Shown: in pieces, positions 17,119 to 24,415 of the stretch | Layout of the letters: every line of letters starts with the position of its first letter | How positions within the stretch are numbered: the stretch's first letter is position 1 | DNA from: Asaia sp003994335 | GTDB lineage: Bacteria > Pseudomonadota > Alphaproteobacteria > Acetobacterales > Acetobacteraceae | Length of the DNA stretch: 64,000 bases | Direction of reading: 5' to 3' | NCBI RefSeq assembly: GCF_037151175.1 | Contig: NZ_JBBCOR010000001.1 | Location: 248,001 to 312,000 of the forward strand | Translations under genes and position numbers: made by a program | Notes under the pieces: model-generated | Databases searched by the model: none | Seen by the model: only the letters and a program-made list of their open reading frames with translations | What the model was told of the DNA's origin: nothing

Positions 17119-17193
17119 GATTCAGCGGCGCCCGAATGGGGTTTACAGGGCGATTCGGGTGATTCAAAAGCGATTCGTAAGACTGTGCGACTC
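17119..17193 (+). promoter_or_regulatory. Cluster of five GANTC sites upstream of rnhB-ccrM
   Basis: GATTC at 17119-17123, 17152-17156, 17161-17165 and 17172-17176, and GACTC at 17189-17193. GANTC is the recognition sequence of CcrM, the enzyme encoded two genes downstream. A random 75-bp stretch would hold about 0.3 such sites. The cluster ends 45 bp before rnhB. A TTGACA sits at 17103-17108 but has no convincing -10 partner. Methylation-dependent control of the operon is inferred. Confidence 0.6.
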
Positions 17194-17238
17194 GGCCGGT
17201 CTGTTTCGTTTCTATCGCCAGGGATTTTGCAACCACGC

Positions 17239-17880
17239 ATGCCGGACTATTCTCTCGAACTTGCCAATGGGGCACCGGAACAGAGGATAGTCGGCCTTGA
17301 CGAGGTCGGGCGCGGCCCTCTCGCAGGGCCGGTCATCGCAGCGTCTCTAGTGTTTCTCACTCCCCCTGAGCCGCCCCTTGCTGCGATGATCGACGATTCA
17401 AAGCGCCTGAGCGCGAAACGGCGCGATGCTGCCTTCGCCGCGCTGATGGCCCACCCTGCGGTCAGGATCGGTCTTGGCGCGGCATCGGTCCCGGAAATCG
17501 AGCGGATCAATATCGGCAAGGCGTGTCATCTGGCCATGCAGCGCGCCCTGGCTCATCTGGGCTTCATGCCTGACATGGCGCTTGTGGATGGTAATCGTCT
17601 GCCTGCTCTGGGCTGTCCCGCCCTTGCAGTGGTGGGCGGCGATCGCAAGAGCCTCTCCATCGCCGGAGCGTCGATTATCGCCAAGGTTATTCGTGACCGG
17701 CTGATGACACGGCTTTCGGAACGTCACACGACCTATGGTTGGGAAAAGAATGCCGGATACGGCACGGCCCTGCATATGGCCGGCCTGAAACAGGCCGGCG
17801 TCACCCCTCATCATCGGCGCGAATTCGCCCCCATACGCGCCCTCCTTGCGTGCGCAGCCCAACCGGTCGGAGCCATCTAA
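17239..17880 (+). CDS. rnhB: Ribonuclease HII
   Basis: Cytosolic endonuclease that removes RNA from RNA-DNA hybrids, including single misincorporated ribonucleotides. The 213-residue protein has the catalytic GLDEVGRGPLAGPV motif near residue 20, DDSKRLSAKRR, the middle VDGNRLP aspartate and the GASIIAKVIRDRLM helix. ATG at 17239 (MPDYSLELANG) is chosen because residues encoded upstream from 17185 are not family-like. Its stop overlaps the ccrM start (TAATG), so the two are translated together; rnhB-ccrM pairing is common in alphaproteobacteria. Confidence 0.94.
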   Translation: MPDYSLELANGAPEQRIVGLDEVGRGPLAGPVIAASLVFLTPPEPPLAAMIDDSKRLSAKRRDAAFAALMAHPAVRIGLGAASVPEIERINIGKACHLAMQRALAHLGFMPDMALVDGNRLPALGCPALAVVGGDRKSLSIAGASIIAKVIRDRLMTRLSERHTTYGWEKNAGYGTALHMAGLKQAGVTPHHRREFAPIRALLACAAQPVGAI

Positions 17881-18968
17881 TGCAGGATTTCCCCCTCGAT
17901 CAGATCCTGTGCGGTGAGTGCATCGATACGATGCGCAGCCTCCCCGATGCGAGCATCGACTGCATCTTCGCAGATCCGCCGTATAATCTGCAGCTTCGGG
18001 GTGAATTGCGCCGTCCAGATGAAACCGTGGTCGATGGGGTGGACGACGCCTGGGACAAATTCGCCGATTACGCGACCTACGACAATTTCACGCGTGAATG
18101 GCTGACCGAGGCGCGGCGCCTGCTGACAAAGGATGGCACGATCTGGGTGATCGGCTCCTATCACAATGTTTTCCGGCTGGGCGCCATCATGCAGGATCTG
18201 GGCTTCTGGATCCTGAACGACATCGTCTGGCGCAAGGCCAATCCAATGCCCAACTTCCGTGGGCGACGCTTCACCAACGCGCATGAAACCCTGATCTGGG
18301 CCGCGCGCGGGCCAGAGAGCAAATATCGCTTCAACTATCAGGCCATGAAGGCGCTGAATGACGACATGCAGATGCGCAGCGACTGGTATCTGCCACTTTG
18401 CACCGGCAATGAGCGCCTGCGTAACGCGCATGGGCTGAAGCTGCATCCCACGCAAAAGCCCGAGAGCCTGCTGCATCGTGTGCTCATTGCTTCGACCGTG
18501 GTGGACGATATTGTGCTCGATCCTTTCTCCGGCAGTGGGACGACCGCCGCAATGGCCAAGCGTCTTGGGCGGCGATTCATCGGGATCGAACGTCATCCCG
18601 ATTATATCGAGGCGGCGCGTGCTCGAGTGGAGGCAGAAATCCGTCTTTCGGATGAGCAATTGGCGATCACCCCCGCCAAGCGCGAGATGCCGCGCGTACC
18701 GTTTGGCAGTTTTGTCGAGCAGGGCGCACTGCCCGCCGGGACCGAGCTCTTCGATCGTCAGCGCCGCGTCAGTGCGACGGTCATGCCCGATGGCAGTCTT
18801 GTCTCAGGCAGCCACCGTGGTTCCATCCACAAGATGGGGGCCATTCTGACCAACGCCCCGTCGTGCAATGGCTGGACTTTCTGGTACTTCGAGCGACAGG
18901 GAGAGGTCGTCCAGATCGACATCCTGCGTACCGAGCAAGCGCAGGCCCCTCTGCGGAATGTGGGCTGA
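17880..18968 (+). CDS. ccrM: CcrM-type adenine-N6 DNA methyltransferase (GANTC)
   Basis: Orphan cell-cycle methyltransferase that methylates adenine in GANTC after replication. The 362-residue protein has beta-class order: catalytic DPPY at residues 32-35, then the target-recognition region, then the SAM-binding DPFSGSGTTA near residue 215. The last 90 residues (from about MPRVPFGSFVEQG) form the C-terminal RAMA-type domain found in CcrM proteins. No cognate endonuclease adjoins it, which supports an epigenetic rather than a defence role. ATG overlaps the rnhB stop. The operon is preceded by five GANTC sites. Confidence 0.95.
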   Translation: MQDFPLDQILCGECIDTMRSLPDASIDCIFADPPYNLQLRGELRRPDETVVDGVDDAWDKFADYATYDNFTREWLTEARRLLTKDGTIWVIGSYHNVFRLGAIMQDLGFWILNDIVWRKANPMPNFRGRRFTNAHETLIWAARGPESKYRFNYQAMKALNDDMQMRSDWYLPLCTGNERLRNAHGLKLHPTQKPESLLHRVLIASTVVDDIVLDPFSGSGTTAAMAKRLGRRFIGIERHPDYIEAARARVEAEIRLSDEQLAITPAKREMPRVPFGSFVEQGALPAGTELFDRQRRVSATVMPDGSLVSGSHRGSIHKMGAILTNAPSCNGWTFWYFERQGEVVQIDILRTEQAQAPLRNVG

Positions 18969-19349
18969 AGGTCGTTACTGGATGGGCACGGCAGGCAGGT
19001 GCCTCACGCTCGGCGCGAAGCCGCGTCTGAGCGCGTTATGCCCGTTCATGCCCTCCTGAGCAGTCATCCGAAGCGCTGCGTTCCGATTTCGTTACAATTG
19101 ATATATTATTGCTTCACTCCGTTGTCAGCGGCTGCGGACGGAAAGCATGGGCGGTTTGTGCGTTGGGATCAGCACCCCGCGTAGGGCGTCCGATAGCCAG
19201 GTTTCCTGGCTGAGGCATGGGGATTGCTGGCATCCTGATCTGCGTGATCTTTCCGCCCGCGTTCTGCCCATAGCGTTCTATTACTGGCCTCGCGGCCAGT
19301 CCAGCCGTCCTACGCGCCAATGTCGAACGTGACGCATGAGGCATCAGGC
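18969..19349 (+). other. Long intergenic leader before the GH3 gene
   Basis: About 380 bp without a convincing gene. It contains an AT-rich patch (19087-19112) with a possible -10 TATTAT at 19104-19109 but a poor -35, and two clean hairpins: AGCCAGG/CCTGGCT with TTT loop (19195-19211) and ACTGGCC/GGCCAGT with TCGC loop (19283-19300). Neither is followed by a T run, so they are not obvious terminators. A regulatory leader for the glucosidase is possible. Confidence 0.4.
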
Positions 19350-21530
19350 ATGGACTCGCATTCTTCCTCCCGACACCCGCTCTGGCTCAACCCTGCCAGG
19401 ACGCCCGACGAGCGCGCCCGTGCCGCGACCGCGGCGATGGATGAGGCACAAAAACTCTCCTGGATGTCGGGTCCCATGGCTATTCCCGTTGGAGGCGAGG
19501 CCAAGCCTGAGGGGGCCATCGGATCGGCGGGGTATTTTCCGGCTATGCCAGCGCTCGGCATTCCAGCCCAGCAGCAGAGCGATGCCAGTCTCGGTATCGG
19601 CAATCTCGAGAACGTCCGACCCGGCGATACAGCCACAGCCCTGCCATCTTCTCTGATGCTTGGCGCATCCTTCGATTCGGATCTTGCACGTGAGACTGGT
19701 CGGATTGTCGGGGCTGAAGGCCATGCGAAAGGGTTCAACGTCGTCCTGGGGGGAGGGGCCAATCTGCTGCGCGAGCCACGCGGTGGGAGAATCTTCGAAT
19801 ATGTATCTGAAGACCCGCTCCTGACGGGACGGATCGTCGGCGGCTCGATTGCCGGTATCCAGTCGCAGCACGTGGTTTCGACGATCAAGCATTACGCCAT
19901 CAATCCCGAGGAAACCGGGCGCGTGATGGTCAGCTCCGATATCGGGGAGGCGGCCTTGCGCGAGAGCGATCTGCTGGCTTTCGAAATGGCGATCGAGATC
20001 GGCAAGCCGGGTGCGATCATGCCTGGCTATAATCTGGTCAATGGGGAATGGGCATCGGAGAACCGGTTCCTTCTCAGCGAGGTCCTGCGCCGGGACTGGG
20101 GATATCAGGGATGGGTGATGTCCGACTGGGGCGCGACTCACAGCACGGTCAAAGCGGTCCTCGCAGGGCTCGATGTCCAGTCAGGCGCTAACATAGACCC
20201 GGCGCCCTATTTCGGCGCGCCCCTCGCCGAGGCTGTGGCGACCGGGCGGGTTTCGGCGGCGCGTCTCGATCAGTCGATGTATCGGCAATTGCGCAGCCTC
20301 TTTGCTGTCGGGGCGGTCGATTATCCCGCCATGCCGGGAGGTGCAATCGATTACGCGGCGCATAAGCGCATCGCTCAGCGCGCGGCGGAGGGGGGTATCG
20401 TGCTGTTGCGCAATGAAGGGGCGTTGCTGCCGCTGGGTCAGGGCCCTCAGCATATCCTGCTCGTGGGCGCGCATGCCGATCAGGGTGTTCTGTCGGGAGG
20501 CGGCTCGTCTTGCGTCACTCCGGAAGGCAGCCTCAAGATGGACGGCGCCAGCTTTGCCGGGCTGTCTCTGGAGAAGGTCTATCATCCCTCATCCCCACTG
20601 AAAGCCATCGCTGCCGTGGCCCCGCGAGCGGTTGTCACCTATGATGACGGGAGGGATCTTGATCGTGTCCTGCCCCTGGCAGCCAAAGCTGACACCGTCA
20701 TCATTTTCGCGGAACTCTGGCGAAGCGAGGGGGAGGACGTGCAGGGGCTCTCCTTGCCCGATGGCCAGGAGGCCCTGATTACACGCATCGCAGCGCATAA
20801 TCCCCGGGTCATCGTGGTTCTGGAGACCGGAGGCCCGGTGCTCATGCCGTGGCGGGAGAGCGTGCCCGCCATTCTCCATGCATTCTATGCTGGATCGTGC
20901 GGCGGAGAGGCGATCGCCGCGCTCCTGTTCGGTCATGTCTCCCCCTCTGGAAGACTGCCTTTCACGATCCCGCTGAGCGAAGAGGATCTGCCTCGCTCCG
21001 CGCAGATCGATCCGCAGACCGTCGTGTCCAATCCCGGCCAGCTAGTCGATCGGCCTGTCGTGCATCGGGATTACGGGATCGAAGGTGCCGATATCGGCTA
21101 TCGCTGGTTCTCGCGCATCAAACGTCCGGTGGCTTACCCCTTCGGACACGGACTCAGTTATACGCGCTTTGCCCATTCGGATTTCGCGCTCGACCGGGAA
21201 ACGCTGACCGTGAGCCTATGCGTCACCAACACGGGCCGGGTGCACGGCGCGGAGGTGGTGCAAATCTATGCGCTGCGCGAGGATGAGCCTGCGTTTCAGC
21301 CCCGGCTTGTGGGATTTGGCAAGATCATGCTGAAGGCTGGGGCAAGTGGTCTGGTAACGGTGCCACTCGAGCCGCGCCTGCTCGCCCGGGTGGAGGGGGT
21401 GTCTTGGCGGCGTGCGTCCGGCACCTATCGTTTCGAGATACGGCGCGACGCTCTGACGCCAATCCTTGGTGAAAGCATTTTCTTGCCGGAATGGGAACAG
21501 AGCCTGCGTCATGAGACGCCCATCGATTGA
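19350..21530 (+). CDS. Glycoside hydrolase family 3 beta-glucosidase
   Basis: Retaining exo-beta-glycosidase of about 726 residues. It has an N-terminal TIM-barrel domain with the nucleophile Asp in VMSDWGATHS (residue about 259), KHYAINPEE before it, the alpha/beta sandwich with the acid/base region SEGEDVQGLSLPDGQ, and a C-terminal fibronectin-like domain (FGHGLSYTRF onward). No signal peptide is seen, so it is predicted to be intracellular, or exported by an unrecognised route. ATG at 19350 has ATGAGG 8 nt upstream; an in-frame ATG at 19320 is an alternative with no ribosome binding site. It has its own long leader and terminator, and no transporter partner. Confidence 0.9.
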   Translation: MDSHSSSRHPLWLNPARTPDERARAATAAMDEAQKLSWMSGPMAIPVGGEAKPEGAIGSAGYFPAMPALGIPAQQQSDASLGIGNLENVRPGDTATALPSSLMLGASFDSDLARETGRIVGAEGHAKGFNVVLGGGANLLREPRGGRIFEYVSEDPLLTGRIVGGSIAGIQSQHVVSTIKHYAINPEETGRVMVSSDIGEAALRESDLLAFEMAIEIGKPGAIMPGYNLVNGEWASENRFLLSEVLRRDWGYQGWVMSDWGATHSTVKAVLAGLDVQSGANIDPAPYFGAPLAEAVATGRVSAARLDQSMYRQLRSLFAVGAVDYPAMPGGAIDYAAHKRIAQRAAEGGIVLLRNEGALLPLGQGPQHILLVGAHADQGVLSGGGSSCVTPEGSLKMDGASFAGLSLEKVYHPSSPLKAIAAVAPRAVVTYDDGRDLDRVLPLAAKADTVIIFAELWRSEGEDVQGLSLPDGQEALITRIAAHNPRVIVVLETGGPVLMPWRESVPAILHAFYAGSCGGEAIAALLFGHVSPSGRLPFTIPLSEEDLPRSAQIDPQTVVSNPGQLVDRPVVHRDYGIEGADIGYRWFSRIKRPVAYPFGHGLSYTRFAHSDFALDRETLTVSLCVTNTGRVHGAEVVQIYALREDEPAFQPRLVGFGKIMLKAGASGLVTVPLEPRLLARVEGVSWRRASGTYRFEIRRDALTPILGESIFLPEWEQSLRHETPID

Positions 21531-21565
21531 GGGGGCTCGTTTCTTCCATTTCAGCCTTGAAACGG

Positions 21566-21599
21566 AAAAAGCGGATCGGGAACCCAATCCGCTTTTTTT
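21566..21599 (+). terminator. Bidirectional terminator between GH3 and the ankyrin-like gene
   Basis: AAAAAGCGGAT pairs with ATCCGCTTTTT (21566-21596) and GGG with CCC inside it; a seven-T run follows on the plus strand. The A run on the other side makes it usable by the convergent minus-strand operon. Confidence 0.9.
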
Positions 21600-21661
21600 G
21601 ACGATCGATCTGCTTCCTGACCTGTGACGTATGTCATGGACAAGAGAAGGAGAGCAGGTGT

Positions 21662-22282
21662 TCAGCGACCGCCGAAACCGAGGAAGCCGATATCGGGCTG
21701 GGGCTGCCCTCCCGAGATAGCCGGATGTCCCTTGCTCGCAACGGCCATGGCGGATGCGCCCTTGCGGCCTTTGCCCTTGATGGTCAGATGGCCATTGCCT
21801 TTGGCATCGGTCTCGATCTGCGAATGAGACGTCTCGACAGCGAGGCGGCTGTCATTGTCGTAGGTCCGCATCGAGAGCAGCAGGAACATGATGTCCTTGC
21901 GGTTCAGGTCGATTGCCATGTCGAGCGGGGTCTGGAACAGCACGTTCTTCGCGTTCATGTCCGCGCCGCGATTGAGCGCCTCCTTGGCGGCGTTCAGCGA
22001 TCCGCGATTGATCGCATCGAACAGCGCCTCGGTCGGGTTGAGGTCCACATTGGCGTGGCCCGCATCCTGTTCCTGCGAATCTGCACCGGGGAGCGCCGAT
22101 GGCGGAGCGGCTGCCTTGGCGGCACGGCGTGCCTCAGCCTTCTTCTGCGCCTCTTCGGCTTCCTGTTCCGCTTCCGCATCGTCTGCAGACTGGGCATGCG
22201 CAGCATGCCAGGGAACGAACAGGACCGGTGTGGCGGCAAGACTTGCCGTCAGCATCAGGGGAAAAAGTCGTTGGACATTCAT
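21662..22282 (-). CDS. Secreted ankyrin-repeat-like protein
   Basis: About 206 residues with a signal peptide (MNVQRLFPLMLTASLAA ... AHAQ), a Glu/Ala/Lys-rich linker likely to be coiled coil, and a region resembling one or two ankyrin repeats (ALFDAINRGSLNAAKEALNRGADMNAKN, then TPLDMAIDLNRKDIMFLLL). The C-terminal 60 residues are Gly/Lys rich. Probably periplasmic, holding protein contacts; no enzyme motif. The start at 22282 gives the clean signal peptide; in-frame ATGs farther upstream would lengthen it. It lies 60 bp after the MoxR/DUF4159 operon on the same strand and may be its last gene. Confidence 0.7.
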   Translation of the reverse strand: MNVQRLFPLMLTASLAATPVLFVPWHAAHAQSADDAEAEQEAEEAQKKAEARRAAKAAAPPSALPGADSQEQDAGHANVDLNPTEALFDAINRGSLNAAKEALNRGADMNAKNVLFQTPLDMAIDLNRKDIMFLLLSMRTYDNDSRLAVETSHSQIETDAKGNGHLTIKGKGRKGASAMAVASKGHPAISGGQPQPDIGFLGFGGR

Positions 22283-22342
22283 GTGACGTCTCGAGTGGCG
22301 CATGGGCCGACTATAAAGGATCGTTAACAAGCTGGCGACTCC

Positions 22343-24415
22343 CTATCGGCGGCGAAGTCGGCCTTCGCGCCACCAGCCGAGAAAAAGAAGAGCCAACACA
22401 CCGCAAAGTGCCGCCCATGAGGGGCAGAGCGCGGTCAGGCGGCTGGACGATGCAACCGGCACGAGCTGGCGCGGAAAGCCGATCCAGCCTGATCCGGCGA
22501 GGCGTGCGCCCCGTGCGTCAGGCGAAACCTGCCTGAGTTCGGGGGCATGGCTGAGCGTACCGAGCCATTGTGTGCTGCCATGAGACTGTGCGGCCAGAGG
22601 CGCGAGACGGGTTGCGGTCGCGCGCAGATCGGCATCCTCAAGCGGGTTGCGCGTCGATTGCGCCGCCACTGCGGTCAGCCCGTCCTGATGGATGACCCAG
22701 AGCCCGTCTGCACCATTGATGGCGATGCGCGCGCCGAACACACCATTGCCCTCAGCGGTGAGGGGCTGAGGGGTGACCTTGCCGTCGGGTGCCGTGACCA
22801 TGGCGGGGTGGTCGAGACGGGCGGTATTGCTGTGACGCTCGATACGCAGACTGTTATCGCTCAAGGTCGCGCGGAGCTGGTTCTCTTCCAGATCGGGCTC
22901 CTTCATGAGCCAGTGCGAGAGGCGCTTGAGCAGTTCCGCCTGAGGGCCGCCACCGCCCTCGCCACGCGACCAGAGCCAAAGCTGGTCAGAGAGGAGCAGG
23001 GCTACGCGCCCCTTTTGCACCGTATCAAGCACGAGCAGAGGCTGTTGCGACGGACCGTTAAGCAGCGTTGTACCGTGCACCCGGTCGGAAGAGAGGGCAC
23101 GATACCATGGACCCCATCCGGGTTGCAGGCCGGAGGTGACCGGATGCCGCTTGCCGGCATCGGTGAGTCGGGGCACGAAGCGCTCATTCACGACGCCATT
23201 TCCCGGCACATGGGCAGGTAATACCTCTGCGAGCGGCGTGTCCTGCAACGTACCATCTTCGGTGAATTCCGGGCCGGCCGTTAGCAGCAGACCGCCGCCC
23301 TCGCGCACATAATCGGCGATGTTCGACAGATAATCCTGAGGCAGGATTCCAGCATTATGGAAGCCGTCCAGGATGATCAGATCGAACTGCTTGATCCGGT
23401 CCTGAAACAGCTCCTTGATAGGGAACGGAATGAGCGCCAGATCGGAAAGCGGGGTGCCGTCATCCTTGTCCGGCGGACGCAGGATGGTGAAATGCACAAG
23501 ATCGACGGAAGGATCGGCCTTGAGCAGACGGCGCCAGACGCGCTCACCCTGATTAGGCGTGCCCGAGACGAGCAGGACCTTCAGCCTGTCACGCACACCG
23601 TTGATGCGCACGATGGCGCTGTTGTTGCGCGGGCTCGCTTCCCCCGCCAGCGGTGAGGCGGTCAGGGTGACCAGCAATTCGCCAGGCTGACGCATCGGGA
23701 TGTCGATATCGACGGGCACGCCCGAGCGTGCCGCAATCTGCCGTGGGGGCGCGTCACCCTGGCGCAGGGTGAGGGTGACATCCTGTCCTGCGGGGGCACC
23801 CAGATCCTCCACCATGACACGCAAAGTCGCCGCCTTGCCGACCAGCGCATAGGGGGGGGCCTGAAGTACACGCAGGCGCCGGTCGGTTTCCTCGCCCTTG
23901 CCAGTCAGCAACACATGGAGCGGGAGGGGACTGTTCTCCCGTGTGAACAGGCTGGGCAGGCTGGCGGGGGCGTCATGCACCATGCCATCCGTGACCAATA
24001 TGGCGCCACTGAAGCGCCCCGGCGGCAGATCGGCCTGGGCAATGGCGTCGAAAAGCCGTGTGCCGTGATGATCTCCGCCCGCGACCGTGACGGTATGAAG
24101 CGTCAGTCCGGCAATGTTCCGGGCCGATTGCTGGAGTTGCGCAACGGCTTTCTCGGCACTGTCGAGACGATGGCGCAACGCCATGGAGGGAGAGTGATCG
24201 ACAACGAGCAGCACATCCTGCGGCGCCGGCTCGTAGAAGGGGCGGTTGAGCCTGGGTCCGCTGAGCCAGAGCAGGATCAGTAGCAGGGCAAGCACACGCG
24301 CGATCGCGCCGGGGGCGCGCTGCAACAGCATGTACAGGCCCAGGAGGGCGATCATGGCGACCGACCCCGCGATCAGCCAGAGCGGCAGAAGCGGCATGAA
24401 GGTGAGATGGCTCAT
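22343..24415 (-). CDS. Membrane protein with VWA-like and GATase1-like domains
   Basis: A 690-residue protein. Two N-terminal transmembrane helices are followed by a VWA-like domain carrying a MIDAS DxSxS (D73, S75, S77 in VVDHSPSMAL), a middle Ig-like region, and a GATase1-like fold (FDLIILDGFHN ... DYVREGGGLLLTAG) without an obvious catalytic Cys-His-Glu triad. One C-terminal helix (ALCGVLALLFLGWW) ends in arginines. The function is unknown; the set MoxR-DUF58-DUF4159-this protein resembles BatA-type or CoxE-like ATPase/VWA modules thought to act as metal-dependent chaperones. Its start overlaps the upstream gene (ATGA). Confidence 0.75.
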   Translation of the reverse strand: MSHLTFMPLLPLWLIAGSVAMIALLGLYMLLQRAPGAIARVLALLLILLWLSGPRLNRPFYEPAPQDVLLVVDHSPSMALRHRLDSAEKAVAQLQQSARNIAGLTLHTVTVAGGDHHGTRLFDAIAQADLPPGRFSGAILVTDGMVHDAPASLPSLFTRENSPLPLHVLLTGKGEETDRRLRVLQAPPYALVGKAATLRVMVEDLGAPAGQDVTLTLRQGDAPPRQIAARSGVPVDIDIPMRQPGELLVTLTASPLAGEASPRNNSAIVRINGVRDRLKVLLVSGTPNQGERVWRRLLKADPSVDLVHFTILRPPDKDDGTPLSDLALIPFPIKELFQDRIKQFDLIILDGFHNAGILPQDYLSNIADYVREGGGLLLTAGPEFTEDGTLQDTPLAEVLPAHVPGNGVVNERFVPRLTDAGKRHPVTSGLQPGWGPWYRALSSDRVHGTTLLNGPSQQPLLVLDTVQKGRVALLLSDQLWLWSRGEGGGGPQAELLKRLSHWLMKEPDLEENQLRATLSDNSLRIERHSNTARLDHPAMVTAPDGKVTPQPLTAEGNGVFGARIAINGADGLWVIHQDGLTAVAAQSTRNPLEDADLRATATRLAPLAAQSHGSTQWLGTLSHAPELRQVSPDARGARLAGSGWIGFPRQLVPVASSSRLTALCPSWAALCGVLALLFLGWWREGRLRRR

